Shown: positions 26,247 through 34,865, counted from the stretch's first letter. The stretch: DNA of 52,724 nucleotides from Herbiconiux sp. (GCF_023264855.1 NZ_JAHFUW010000031.1:1-52724); one strand, 5' to 3'. The notes: generated by a model from the letters alone, not told the origin. Numbers and translations: made by a program.

Positions 26247-27041
26247 TCAGTCGGCGTCTTTCGTGGTGTAGACGGGCTCGGGGATGGGGCGCTTGGGCGC
26301 CACGCCGTCGCCGCTCGAGCGGTGCGTGATGCGCCGCACGACCCACGGCACGAGGTGCACGCGCGCCCAGACGAAGTCTTCGGCCCGGGCCTTCCGCCAG
26401 GTGCGGCCGGGCAGCGGCTCGGGGGAGCCCGCCTGCAGGTCGTTGTCGACGTTCAGCGCCCGCAGCACCTGCCGGGCCACTTCGTGGTGGCCGAGCGGGT
26501 TCAGATGCAGGCGGTCGTCGGCCCACATCCGGCTGTCCTGGATCTCCTTCAGCCCCCACTGATCGGCCACGATGCAGTCGTAACGGTCGGCGATCACGCG
26601 CAGGTTCTCGTTGTAGATCGCGACCTTGCCGCGGATGCCCCGGAACACGGGGGTGAACGAGGTGTCGACGCCCGTGAAGATCACCACGGTGGCGTCATCC
26701 TGACGCAGCCGCCGGATACCCACCTCGAAGCGCGCCGCGATGTCATCGGGATCGGTGCCCGGGCGGATGACGTCGTTCCCACCCGCCGAGATGGTGATCA
26801 GGTCGGGTCGCAGCGCGAGCGCCGGCTCGACCTGCTCGTCGACGATCTGCTGCAGCAGGCGCCCCCGGATGGCGAGGTTCGCGTACGAGAACTCGCCGTC
26901 GGCCTCGTACGCCAGCACGTCGGCCACCCGGTCGGCCCAGCCGCGGTAGCCTCCGGGGCTGTCGGGCTCCGGGTCTCCGATGCCCTCGGTGAACGAATCG
27001 CCGAGGGCCACATACCGCCGCCAGGGGTGAGGTTGAGTCAT
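26247..27041 (-). CDS. SGNH/GDSL-family hydrolase
   Basis: 264 residues, ATG after AAAGGAG. Esterase/lipase-type SGNH hydrolase with block I GDS16FTEG, block III G-G-N90-D and block V D177-R-L-H180. No signal peptide, so it acts in the cytosol. The C-terminal 60 residues are basic and lie outside the catalytic domain. It is divergent from the SF2 helicase. Confidence 0.88.
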   Translation of the reverse strand: MTQPHPWRRYVALGDSFTEGIGDPEPDSPGGYRGWADRVADVLAYEADGEFSYANLAIRGRLLQQIVDEQVEPALALRPDLITISAGGNDVIRPGTDPDDIAARFEVGIRRLRQDDATVVIFTGVDTSFTPVFRGIRGKVAIYNENLRVIADRYDCIVADQWGLKEIQDSRMWADDRLHLNPLGHHEVARQVLRALNVDNDLQAGSPEPLPGRTWRKARAEDFVWARVHLVPWVVRRITHRSSGDGVAPKRPIPEPVYTTKDAD

Positions 27042-27137
27042 CTGAGGATGCTCCTTTCGCACTGCCCGACAAGCGTAACTCCGACGCGCCCGGGATGCTC
27101 GGAGCGCGCCCTCAGGATGCTCCCGATGCGCCCTCCG

Positions 27138-27168
27138 GTGTCGGCGGAGCGGGGTATCCTCGATCATC
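27138..27168 (+). promoter_or_regulatory. RecA-NDp-like, leaderless promoter of the SF2 helicase
   Basis: GTGTCGGCG (27138-27146), 8 nt, TATCCT (27155-27160), then 8 nt to GTG 27169. It matches 7 of 9 positions of TTGTCRGTG with the exact N8 spacer and TANNNT of PafBC-dependent promoters. It is weaker than the treS site. Confidence 0.45.
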
Positions 27169-28995
27169 GTGACCCAACTCCCCGCCTTCGAACCGGCCCC
27201 CGGAACGAGCGCGGCCGGTCACCTCTCGCCGAGCTTCCCGGCCCGGGCCCCGTGGGGCACCGCCGGCCGCCTTCGGGCCTGGCAGGAGGAGGCCCTCACC
27301 GCCTATTTCGAGAGGGAGCCGCGCGATTTCCTCGCCGCCGCCACCCCCGGCGCCGGCAAGACCACCTTCGCCCTGCGCCTCGCCTCCGAGCTGCTGCACC
27401 GGCGCACCGTCGACCGGGTGATCGTGGTGGCGCCCACCGAACACCTCAAACGGCAGTGGGCGGATGCCGCCGACCGCGCAGGCATCAAGCTGAACCCGGG
27501 CTTCCGCAACAGCGAGTCGCGCTTCGGCCGGCACTTCCACGGTGTGGCGCTCACCTACGCCCAGGTCGCGGCCCGCCCCGAGCTGCACCGCGAGCTCACC
27601 CAGGGCGCGCAGACCCTGGTCATCCTCGACGAGGTGCACCACGGCGGCGACGCCCTGAGCTGGGGCGACGCCGTGCGTGAGGCCTTCGAGCCGGCCACCC
27701 GCCGGCTCTCGCTGACGGGAACGCCGTTCCGCTCCGACACCTCGCCCATCCCGTTCGTGGAGTACGCGCCGGATGAGCACGGCATCCGTGTCTCCCGCAG
27801 CGACTACAGCTACGGCTACGGCCGTGCCCTCAAAGACGGCGTCGTGCGCCCCGTCATCTTCATGGTCTACGCCGGCCACATGCGCTGGCGCACCAAGACC
27901 GGTGACGAGATGGAGGCCCGGCTCGGGGAGGGCAACACCAAAGACATCACCTCGCAGGCCTGGCGCACGGCGCTCGACCCGGCGGGCGAGTGGATCCCGC
28001 AGGTGCTGGGGGCCGCCGACAAACGCCTCTCCGAGGTACGTCAGGCGATTCCGGATGCCGGCGGCCTGGTGATCGCCACCGACCAGACGGTCGCGCGCGC
28101 GTATGCGGCCATCCTCGAGCAGATCTCCGGCGAGCCCGTCACCGTGGTGCTCTCCGACGAGAAGGAGGCCTCCGACCGCATCGACGCGTTCTCGAACTCG
28201 TCCAAGCGCTGGATGGTGGCGGTGCGGATGGTGTCGGAGGGCGTCGACGTGCCCCGGCTCGCCGTGGGCGTGTACGCCACGAGCGCCTCCACGCCGCTGT
28301 TCTTCGCGCAGGCGATCGGCCGTTTCGTGCGGGCGAGGCGCCGCGGCGAGACCGCATCCGTCTTCCTTCCGAACGTGCCCTCGCTGATGGCGCTGGCCGA
28401 GAAGCTCGAGCTCGAACGCGATCACGCGCTCGACAAGCGCGACGACGGCTCGAACCCCGAGGGCGACTTCTACAACCCCGAAGACGCCATGGTGGCGGCT
28501 GCCAACAAAGAAGACCGCGCCTCCGAGGGCCTGCTCGAAGAGTTCTCGTTCGTGGCGATCGGCTCGGAGGCCACCTTCGACCGGGTCGTCTACGACGGCG
28601 GCGAGTTCGGCTTCGAAGCCGTGGTCGGCAGCGAAGAGGAGCTCGACTTCCTGGGGCTCCCGGGCCTGCTCGAACCGGAGCAGGTGCGCGACCTGCTGCA
28701 GCACCGACAGGCCCGCCAGCAGAAGCACGCCTCCACCGTGAAGAAGCCCGGCCCGCTCGACACTCCCGGGCCCGGCGAGGTCCCTGCGCCGCTCTACCGC
28801 ACGCTCAAAGAGCAGCGCACCCTGCTCAACAGCCTCGTAGGCATCTGGTCGAAGACCTCCAACGAGCCGCACGGCCTCATCCACGCCGAACTCCGCCGTA
28901 TCTGCGGCGGCCCCGCGGTGGCCCAGGCCAGCGTCACCCAGCTCCAGTCGCGCATCGTAACCGTGCGCAAATGGATGGGTGCTGCGCAGCACTGA
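27169..28995 (+). CDS. SF2 DEAD/DEAH-box helicase (SSL2/XPB-like)
   Basis: 608 residues. RecA-like motor with Walker A TPG61AGKT65, motif II LDEVHHGG (about 154-161), motif III LTGTPF and motif VI QAIGRFVRARR (about 381). The layout is that of COG1061 helicases used in DNA repair or restriction. About 200 C-terminal residues (after position 400) are acidic and not matched to a known domain, ending in a helical segment (LYRTLKEQRTLLNSLVG). No nuclease partner is adjacent. The promoter suggests damage induction, which would fit a repair role (inference). Confidence 0.88.
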   Translation: MTQLPAFEPAPGTSAAGHLSPSFPARAPWGTAGRLRAWQEEALTAYFEREPRDFLAAATPGAGKTTFALRLASELLHRRTVDRVIVVAPTEHLKRQWADAADRAGIKLNPGFRNSESRFGRHFHGVALTYAQVAARPELHRELTQGAQTLVILDEVHHGGDALSWGDAVREAFEPATRRLSLTGTPFRSDTSPIPFVEYAPDEHGIRVSRSDYSYGYGRALKDGVVRPVIFMVYAGHMRWRTKTGDEMEARLGEGNTKDITSQAWRTALDPAGEWIPQVLGAADKRLSEVRQAIPDAGGLVIATDQTVARAYAAILEQISGEPVTVVLSDEKEASDRIDAFSNSSKRWMVAVRMVSEGVDVPRLAVGVYATSASTPLFFAQAIGRFVRARRRGETASVFLPNVPSLMALAEKLELERDHALDKRDDGSNPEGDFYNPEDAMVAAANKEDRASEGLLEEFSFVAIGSEATFDRVVYDGGEFGFEAVVGSEEELDFLGLPGLLEPEQVRDLLQHRQARQQKHASTVKKPGPLDTPGPGEVPAPLYRTLKEQRTLLNSLVGIWSKTSNEPHGLIHAELRRICGGPAVAQASVTQLQSRIVTVRKWMGAAQH

Positions 28996-29019
28996 TCTGT
29001 CCACCAACGTCGCGAACCC

Positions 29020-29108
29020 GTGGTGGGGGTCGGGGGATTTTCGCCTCCGCCGCCTTTGAGCTCCGCTCAACCCCTAGGCGGAGGGGGAAATCCCCCGACC
29101 CCCACCAC
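29020..29108. repeat. 89-bp near-perfect palindrome between helicase and POT genes
   Basis: Arms of 32 nt (29020-29051 and 29077-29108) pair with only two mismatches. The 25-nt centre has its own 6-bp hairpin (TTGAGC-TCC-GCTCAA). The arms are strongly strand-biased G/C runs (GGGGGTCGGGGG and complement). A further partial copy of the right arm (GAAATCCCCC-ACCCCCACC) follows at 29117-29135. It could be a strong hairpin terminator for the helicase gene, a non-autonomous element or a protein site. Confidence 0.8.
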
Positions 29109-29191
29109 ACCCCGCCGAAATCCCCCACCCCCACCCCTCTGCACCGCTAAAGGGGGGTACGACTTTCGGGTGCGGGGGTGATGGGGCGTGG

Positions 29192-29203
29192 CACTATTTG
29201 GGG
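29192..29203 (+). promoter_or_regulatory. putative -10 of the POT transporter
   Basis: CACTAT at 29192-29197 with 6 nt to ATG 29204. A weaker match than the other -10 boxes, but spaced the same. Confidence 0.35.
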
Positions 29204-30679
29204 ATGAGTACTGAGACCGTCATGGGGGCCGGCACACCGGAGAAGAAGGAGCGCACCTTCTTCGGGCAGCCGTTCTCGCTGGTGCACATCTTCGGGGTGG
29301 AGATGTGGGAGCGGTTCTCCTTCTACGGCATGCAGGGCATCCTGCTGCTGTACATGTTCTACTCGGCGGCCGAGGGCGGCCTCGGCATCCCGAAGCCGGT
29401 CGCGGTGGGGATCATCGGGGCGTACGGCGGATCGGTGTATCTCGCGACGATCCTGGGCGCGTGGCTCGCCGACCGCGTGCTGGGCGCCGAGCGCACCCTG
29501 TTCTTCAGCGCCATCGTCGTGATGGCCGGGCACGTGGCGCTGTCGCTGCTGCCGGGGCTGTTCGGGCTCGGCGCGGGTCTGATCCTGATCGCCCTCGGGT
29601 CGGGCGGCGTGAAGGCGAACGCCACGAGCGTGGTCGGCACCCTGTACGGCGAGAAAGACGTCCGTCGCGACGCCGGGTTCTCGATCTTCTACCTGGGCAT
29701 CAACCTCGGCGCCTTCTTCGGGCCGCTGCTCACCGGTCTGCTGCAGAGCACCGTCGGCTTCCACTGGGGCTTCGGGCTCGCCGCCGTCGGCATGGCGATC
29801 GGGCTGACGCAGTACTCGTTCGGCCGGCGCAGCTTGCCCGAGAAGGCCAAGGAGGTGCCGAACCCGCTGCCTCGTTCGCACCGCATCCGGATGGCCCTGA
29901 TCGGCGCGGCCGCGATCGTGCTGGTCGTGGTGCTCGTGCTGGTCGGCGTGCTGAACTCCGACAACCTGGCCGACGCGGTGGCGCTCGTGACGCTGGCCGC
30001 CTCGATCGCGCTCTTCCTTATCATCCTGTCGAGCAAGAAGCTCCAGGGGGTCGAGCGCAGCCGGGTGCTCTCGTTCATCCCGATGTTCATCACGAGCGTG
30101 GCCTTCTGGGCGCTGTACCAGCAGCAGTTCACCGTGGTGACGCTCTACGCCAACGATCGCCTCGACCTCAACCTCTTCGGCTGGGACATGCCGGTGGCCT
30201 GGGTGCAGTCGATCAACCCGATCTTCATCATCATCCTCTCCGGCGTCTTCGCCGCCATCTGGACCAAATGGGGTGCCAAGCAACCGGCCACCCCCTACAA
30301 GTTCGCGACGGCGGCGATCGTGATGGGCATCGCGTTCCTGTTGTTCATCCCCTTCTCCGGCACGGGGGCGCACGGCACGCCGTTGCTCGCACTGGTGGGC
30401 ATCCTGTTCGTGTTCACCATCGCCGAGCTGCTGCTCTCGCCCGTGGGGCTCTCGCTGTCGACCAAGCTCGCGCCGCAGGCCTTCCAGACCCAGATGGTGG
30501 CCCTGTTCTTCCTCTCGATCGCCCTCGGCACCGCCCTCTCGGGCATCCTCGCCGGCTTCTACAACGAGAACAACGAGGTGCCCTACTTCGGCATCTCGGG
30601 CCTCGTGGCGATCCTGGTGGGCGGTGCGCTGATCTCCATCACCCCGTGGGTGCGCAAGCTGATGAGCGGGGTGCGCTGA
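29204..30679 (+). CDS. POT/PTR2 proton-dependent oligopeptide transporter
   Basis: 491 residues, ATG chosen over a TTG 6 nt upstream. MFS protein with the POT signature ExxERFxxYG (GVEMWERFSFYGMQG, about 24-38) and FSIFYLGINLGAFFGPLL in the second motif. About 14 membrane segments. Imports di- and tripeptides with protons. It is followed after 4 nt by the VOC gene. Confidence 0.92.
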   Translation: MSTETVMGAGTPEKKERTFFGQPFSLVHIFGVEMWERFSFYGMQGILLLYMFYSAAEGGLGIPKPVAVGIIGAYGGSVYLATILGAWLADRVLGAERTLFFSAIVVMAGHVALSLLPGLFGLGAGLILIALGSGGVKANATSVVGTLYGEKDVRRDAGFSIFYLGINLGAFFGPLLTGLLQSTVGFHWGFGLAAVGMAIGLTQYSFGRRSLPEKAKEVPNPLPRSHRIRMALIGAAAIVLVVVLVLVGVLNSDNLADAVALVTLAASIALFLIILSSKKLQGVERSRVLSFIPMFITSVAFWALYQQQFTVVTLYANDRLDLNLFGWDMPVAWVQSINPIFIIILSGVFAAIWTKWGAKQPATPYKFATAAIVMGIAFLLFIPFSGTGAHGTPLLALVGILFVFTIAELLLSPVGLSLSTKLAPQAFQTQMVALFFLSIALGTALSGILAGFYNENNEVPYFGISGLVAILVGGALISITPWVRKLMSGVR

Positions 30680-30683
30680 CCGG

Positions 30684-31040
30684 ATGCTCGGCACACTCGA
30701 CGAGATCGTCATCGACTGCGCCGACCCGGTGGTGCTGTCGGCGTTCTGGCACGCGGTGCTCGGCGGCGATCCCCCCACGCATCGCAGCCCCGACTGGTCG
30801 TATTTCGACTCGGCCGGAGGGCTGCGGATCGCGTTCCAGCGCGTTCCCGAGGGCAAGTCGGCGAAGAACCGGGTGCACCTCGACGTCGCCGTCGACGACG
30901 TGCCCGCCGCGGCACGGGCGGCCGTGACGCTGGGCGCCGTGCTGAGTGGTGAGCTGCACAGCGACTCGGTGGGCACCTTCCAGGTGCTGCTCGACCCCGA
31001 GGGCAACGAATGGTGCGTGGTGCGCAGCGCACAGAGCTGA
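30684..31040 (+). CDS. VOC-superfamily (glyoxalase-like) protein
   Basis: 118 residues. Two beta-alpha-beta-beta-beta modules: LDEIVIDCADPVVLSAFWHAVLG and VHLDVAVDDVPAAARAAVTLGA, ending in LLDPEGNEWCVV. This is typical of small VOC proteins that bind a metal, drug or ring compound. The function cannot be told. It probably shares the POT transcript. Confidence 0.82.
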   Translation: MLGTLDEIVIDCADPVVLSAFWHAVLGGDPPTHRSPDWSYFDSAGGLRIAFQRVPEGKSAKNRVHLDVAVDDVPAAARAAVTLGAVLSGELHSDSVGTFQVLLDPEGNEWCVVRSAQS

Positions 31041-31042
31041 GG

Positions 31043-31055
31043 TATGCTCAGCGTT
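31043..31055 (+). promoter_or_regulatory. leaderless promoter of the small membrane protein
   Basis: TATGCT at 31043-31048, 7 nt, GTG 31056; the box includes an in-frame ATG that is therefore unlikely to be the start. Confidence 0.55.
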
Positions 31056-31331
31056 GTGATCACGCCGCCCGTCCCGCCTCAGCAGTATGTCGCGCAGGCC
31101 CAGCGCACTCCCGTTCCGACCTGGCGACGGGTGCGTCGCTATGCCGTTCGCGGCATTGCGTGCTGCGCGGTGTGGCCGCTTGGGCTGGCACTCGCCGACC
31201 TGGCGTCTGCCGAGGCGAGGCAGTCACCGGCTCTGACGATGATCACGGCCGGGTTCGCCGCGTTCTCGGTGGCGTGCTTCGCCGCCTTCTTCAGTGCCAA
31301 GGCCGCTCTGTGGTGGCACGGCGAGAGCTGA
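31056..31331 (+). CDS. small predicted membrane protein, unknown
   Basis: 91 residues from GTG 31056 (an ATG 12 nt upstream is open but inside the -10 box). A Pro-rich, basic N-terminus (PTWRRVRRYAVRG) precedes two hydrophobic segments (about 31-49 and 60-82). I recognise no family. It stands between the VOC gene and the convergent reductase. Confidence 0.65.
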   Translation: MITPPVPPQQYVAQAQRTPVPTWRRVRRYAVRGIACCAVWPLGLALADLASAEARQSPALTMITAGFAAFSVACFAAFFSAKAALWWHGES

Positions 31332-31339
31332 TCGCCGCC

Positions 31340-32074
31340 TCAGGCGCCGCCGAAACGCTCCGTGCGCACGGTGAGCGGATCCGTTCCGCCGGCCACGAGT
31401 GCGTCGGCCATCAGCTCGACGAAACGGGTGGGGCCGCAGATGTAGCTCGAGGCGGGCAACGACGAGGCGGGAGTGCGCGCAGCCCAGGCCTGCACGTCGG
31501 CGGCACTCAGCCGCCCGACGGGGCCGCTCCAGCCCTCCGGCGCGGACCGGGTGTAGCGGATGCTGACATCGGCCCGGGCCGCCGCCGTGAGCTCGGCCAG
31601 CTCGTCTTTGAAGTACACGAACTCCGGCGAGCGCACGGAGTACAGCAGCTGCACGGGGGCGTCGCTGCCGGAATGCAGGTGCGTTCGCAGGATCGACACC
31701 AGCGGGGCGATTCCCGAGCCCCCGCCGATCATCCGGATGGGCTCGGCCTGCGTCGGCCGCCAGACGAACCAGCCGCCCAGCGGGCCGAGGACTTCGAGCT
31801 GCGTACCGACGACGACGCCGTCGACCAGGTACGGCGAGACTTCGCCGTCGGGCATCCGTTCGACGCTGATGGCGGCGAATTCGTCATCGCCCGCCGAGGA
31901 CAGCGAGTACGAGCGGGCGGCCTGGTAGCCGTCGGCGGCGGTGAGCCGCACGTCGATGTGCTGACCGGCCAGATGCCCCGTCCAGCGCGGGATGCGGAGC
32001 AGCAGCGTGCGTGCCGTCGCCGTCTCGTCGCGGATGCCGACGACCTCGGCGACGACCCACTTCACGCCGGCCAT
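31340..32074 (-). CDS. FNR-type FAD/NAD(P)H oxidoreductase
   Basis: 244 residues. FAD-binding RSYSLSS (about 54-60), NAD(P)-binding GGGSGIAP (about 117-124) and the C-terminal CGPTRFVE are those of ferredoxin-NADP-reductase-like enzymes. No ferredoxin domain is fused. It lies 6 nt after the molybdenum enzyme on the same strand, so it probably passes electrons between NAD(P)H and that enzyme. Confidence 0.9.
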   Translation of the reverse strand: MAGVKWVVAEVVGIRDETATARTLLLRIPRWTGHLAGQHIDVRLTAADGYQAARSYSLSSAGDDEFAAISVERMPDGEVSPYLVDGVVVGTQLEVLGPLGGWFVWRPTQAEPIRMIGGGSGIAPLVSILRTHLHSGSDAPVQLLYSVRSPEFVYFKDELAELTAAARADVSIRYTRSAPEGWSGPVGRLSAADVQAWAARTPASSLPASSYICGPTRFVELMADALVAGGTDPLTVRTERFGGA

Positions 32075-32080
32075 GAGAGC

Positions 32081-32683
32081 TCAGGAGTCGTAGTAATAGC
32101 GCTGTTCCTTCCACGGGTCGCCATGGGCGTGGTAGCCGTTGACCTCCCAGAAGCCCAGCTCCTCGGTGGTGTGCAGGGTCAGCCCGGTGACCCACTTCGC
32201 GCTCTTCCAGAAATACAGGTGCGGCACCAGCAGCCGCACGGGGCCGCCGTGCTCGGGGTCGAGCGGCTCACCGTCGTACTCGAACACCAGCCATGCCTTG
32301 CCGCCGCGGAGTTCGGCCAGGGGCACGTTGGTGGTGTAGCCGCCGTAGGCGTGCTCCATCACGTAGCCCGCGTCGGTCTGCAGGCCCTCGAACAGCGTGT
32401 CGAGCGACACGCCGCGCCAGAGTGTTCCGAACTTCGACCAGCGGGTGACGCAGTGGATGTCGGTGTGCACGTCTTCGACGGGCAGCGCCCGGAACTCCTC
32501 CCACGACCAGCGGCGCGTCTCGCCGTGCTCGGTGGTGATGGAGAACTGCCACTCGCCCGCGTGGATGTTGGGGGTCGGCCCCACGGAGAGAACCGGGAAG
32601 TCCTTCGTCTCGTACTGCCCGGGCGGGAGGCGCGGATCGGCGTCGCGGCGCTTCCCGACGAATCCCGGTGTCACGATACCCAT
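32081..32683 (-). CDS. molybdopterin-dependent oxidoreductase, sulfite-oxidase-like (YedY type)
   Basis: 200 residues. Contains only the molybdopterin domain, with the molybdenum-ligand C78 in DIHCVTRWSK and the conserved HGGPVRLLVP and WEVNGYHAHGDPW stretches. No Tat signal, heme domain or dimerisation domain, so it is a short cytosolic form. Pairing with the FNR-type gene downstream suggests a cytosolic reductase, perhaps of an S- or N-oxide (inference). Confidence 0.88.
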   Translation of the reverse strand: MGIVTPGFVGKRRDADPRLPPGQYETKDFPVLSVGPTPNIHAGEWQFSITTEHGETRRWSWEEFRALPVEDVHTDIHCVTRWSKFGTLWRGVSLDTLFEGLQTDAGYVMEHAYGGYTTNVPLAELRGGKAWLVFEYDGEPLDPEHGGPVRLLVPHLYFWKSAKWVTGLTLHTTEELGFWEVNGYHAHGDPWKEQRYYYDS

Positions 32684-32712
32684 GATGTGCTCCTCCCGCC
32701 CGATGATCCGCT

Positions 32713-33213
32713 TCAGGCCTGGGGCTGGTCCGACAGGTCGTGGATGAGGGCCTTCTCGTCCTCGGCGCTGAGCGAGGTCTTGATGATCGTGCCGTTGAAC
32801 GGCGCGAGCGCTGCGGCGAATTTGTCCTCAGTGATCTTGGTCGTGTAGATGACCACGGCCGACTTGCCGGCCGAGACGGCGTCTTTCACCTGCGAGCGGA
32901 ACTCGCTGTTGAGTCCCGTCTTGTCGATGCCGGCGAACAGGGCGCCGAGGAGACCGCCGAACACGAGACCGAAGAACGGCACGAAGAAGAGGATGCCGAT
33001 GAGGGTGCCGAACAGGGCTCCACCCGCGGCGCCGAGACCGATGTTGCCCGCTCCGCCCGGGTGGTCGACATGGGTCTTGCCCTCGGCGTCGACCTTCACG
33101 AGGGCGAGACCGGCGAGCTGCACGATCAGGTCGCCCTGGAGCTCCTGAACCTTCTCGTAGGCGCCCTCGGCGTCTGTCTCATTGTCGAAAGCGATGACGA
33201 TCAAATCGGCCAT
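32713..33213 (-). CDS. DUF1269 family membrane-associated protein
   Basis: 166 residues with an AAAGGAAC ribosome site. Ferredoxin-like N- and C-terminal parts (LIVIAFDNETDAEGAYEKV; SAVVIYTTKITEDKFAAAL) flank a Gly-rich hydrophobic hairpin (about 58-92, GAAGGALFGTLIGILFFVPF). This layout defines DUF1269, a widespread family of unknown function often seen in stress regulons. Confidence 0.85.
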   Translation of the reverse strand: MADLIVIAFDNETDAEGAYEKVQELQGDLIVQLAGLALVKVDAEGKTHVDHPGGAGNIGLGAAGGALFGTLIGILFFVPFFGLVFGGLLGALFAGIDKTGLNSEFRSQVKDAVSAGKSAVVIYTTKITEDKFAAALAPFNGTIIKTSLSAEDEKALIHDLSDQPQA

Positions 33214-33289
33214 TGCGGCACGTTCCTTTCACGACGGACGGGACGCGAACCGGTCCCTCCTGCGAGCGTAGGGGAAAGGCGTTAACGAC

Positions 33290-33319
33290 AGAAGACCCGG
33301 GCGTAATGCCGGGCCTTCT
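33290..33319 (-). terminator. hairpin terminator downstream of tRNA-Leu
   Basis: An 11-bp stem with one mismatch (33290-33300 with 33309-33319) and an 8-nt loop, 43 nt past the tRNA 3' end on the minus strand. The T-tract is short. Confidence 0.55.
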
Positions 33320-33361
33320 CTACTGTCTCAACCAGTAATCGACTCCACCGAAGTGGATTCG

Positions 33362-33446
33362 TCTCCGAGGGGGGACTTGAACCCCCACGCCCTATACGGG
33401 CACTAGCACCTCAAGCTAGCGCGTCTGCCATTTCCGCCACCCGGAG
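33362..33446 (-). tRNA. tRNA-Leu(GAG)
   Basis: 85 nt, class II with a long variable arm. Acceptor arms CTCCGGG / CTCGGAG pair with one G-U, discriminator A; D-arm GTGGCGGAAATGGCAGACGC; anticodon loop TTGAGGT with anticodon GAG (33410-33412); T-arm GGGGGTTCAAGTCCCCC. The CCA end is not encoded. It reads CUC (and CUU), one of the main Leu codons in this high-GC sequence. Confidence 0.95.
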
Positions 33447-33484
33447 TGGATGTCGGCGCCCGATCTCTCTGGCGCCAAGGAAAG

Positions 33485-33512
33485 ACAATAGCACGGATGC
33501 GGAGTGCGTAAA
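33485..33512 (-). promoter_or_regulatory. promoter of tRNA-Leu(GAG)
   Basis: Minus strand -35 TTTACG (33507-33512), 16-nt spacer, -10 TATTGT (33485-33490), starting about 32 nt before the mature tRNA. Confidence 0.5.
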
Positions 33513-33539
33513 TCCACGGCGCCCCGGTCCGGCTCCCGG

Positions 33540-33551
33540 TAGCGTTGCACC
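33540..33551 (+). promoter_or_regulatory. leaderless promoter of the M20 peptidase
   Basis: TAGCGT at 33540-33545, 6 nt, ATG 33552. Confidence 0.55.
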
Positions 33552-34865
33552 ATGACGTCAGCAGCGGAGAACGCCGAAATCGACCTCACCACGCGCATCG
33601 CGCGTGACCTCATCCGGTTCGACACCTCGAACTACGGCGAGGGCAGGTCCAACGGTGAGACGGAGGCGGCGGAGTACCTCGCAGCACATCTCGAACGTCT
33701 CGGCCTCACGGTGCAGTCGTTCGATTCGGAGCCGCGGCGCACGAGCATCGTCACCCGTGTTCCCGGTCGCGATTCGAGCAAACCGGCCCTCGTGGTGCAC
33801 GGCCACACGGACGTGGTGCCCGCGATCGCGGAGGACTGGTCGGTCGATCCCTTCGGCGGCGTCATCAAAGACGGCATGCTCTGGGGCCGCGGTGCGGTGG
33901 ACATGAAGAACATGGACGCCATGATCGTCACCGCGCTGGACCGCATCCTGAGTTCGGGTCAGCAGCCCGAACGCGATCTGGTGGTGGCCTTCTTCGCCGA
34001 CGAGGAGGCCGGGGGAGTGCGGGGTTCGCACTACCTCGTGCACGAGCATCCGGAGCTCTTCGCCGGGGCCACCGAGGCCATCAGCGAGGTCGGCGGCTAC
34101 TCGGTCGACCTGGCGGGCAAACGCGCCTACCTCGTGCAGACCGGCGAGAAGGCTCTCATCTGGATGAAGCTCGTGGCGCGCGGCACCGCGGGCCACGGTT
34201 CGCAGATCAACCGCGACAACGCCGTCACCCGCCTGGCGCGCGCCGTGGCCGCGATCGGCAGCCGCGAGTGGCCCGTGCACCTCACGGCGACCACCCGTCA
34301 GCTGCTCGACCGGGTCGCCGCCCTCCTGGGCCAGGATGCGACGCAACTGAGCCCCGACGAGATCGCGATCTCCACCGGCACCGCCTCGCGCTTCATCTCG
34401 GCGACCCTGCGCACCACCACGAACCCCACCGGGCTGACCGCCGGGTACAAGCACAACGTGATCCCGGATCGGGCCGAGGCGATGCTCGACGTGCGCGTGC
34501 TGCCGGGGCACGAGGAGGCCGTGCTGGCCGAGATCCGCGAGATGGTCGGCGACGACATCGAGATCGTCATTTCGCACCAGGACATCGGGCTCGAGACCAC
34601 CTTCGACGGCGCCCTCGTCGACGCGATGGTGGGCAGCCTGCAGCGCTTCGATCCGGGCGCGGAGGTGCTGCCGCACCTTCTGTCGGGCGGCACCGACAAC
34701 AAGGCGCTGAGCCTGCTCGGCATCCGCGGATTCGGCTTCGCACCGCTCAAACTGCCGGCCGACCTGGACTTCCCCGCGATGTTCCACGGCGTCGATGAGC
34801 GTGTGCCGCTTTCCGCGCTAGGGTTTGGCTCAGATGTTCTGACCGACCTGCTGCTGCGCTACTGA
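33552..34865 (+). CDS. M20-family metallopeptidase / amidohydrolase
   Basis: 437 residues. Two-zinc exopeptidase: VVHGHTDVVP (first His, about 83-92), GRGAVDMKNMD (bridging Asp), FADEEAGG (general base and Glu ligand), ISEVGGYSV and the final His in MFHGVDERV. A lid/dimerisation domain (GTAGHGSQINRDNAVTRLA) lies between. Cytosolic, probably a dipeptidase or acyl-amino-acid hydrolase. Confidence 0.9.
   Translation: MTSAAENAEIDLTTRIARDLIRFDTSNYGEGRSNGETEAAEYLAAHLERLGLTVQSFDSEPRRTSIVTRVPGRDSSKPALVVHGHTDVVPAIAEDWSVDPFGGVIKDGMLWGRGAVDMKNMDAMIVTALDRILSSGQQPERDLVVAFFADEEAGGVRGSHYLVHEHPELFAGATEAISEVGGYSVDLAGKRAYLVQTGEKALIWMKLVARGTAGHGSQINRDNAVTRLARAVAAIGSREWPVHLTATTRQLLDRVAALLGQDATQLSPDEIAISTGTASRFISATLRTTTNPTGLTAGYKHNVIPDRAEAMLDVRVLPGHEEAVLAEIREMVGDDIEIVISHQDIGLETTFDGALVDAMVGSLQRFDPGAEVLPHLLSGGTDNKALSLLGIRGFGFAPLKLPADLDFPAMFHGVDERVPLSALGFGSDVLTDLLLRY

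Noticed and set aside
29000-29160. CRISPR array at the G/C-rich repeat region
   Set aside because: The repeats are one inverted pair plus one partial copy, without regular spacers or cas genes.
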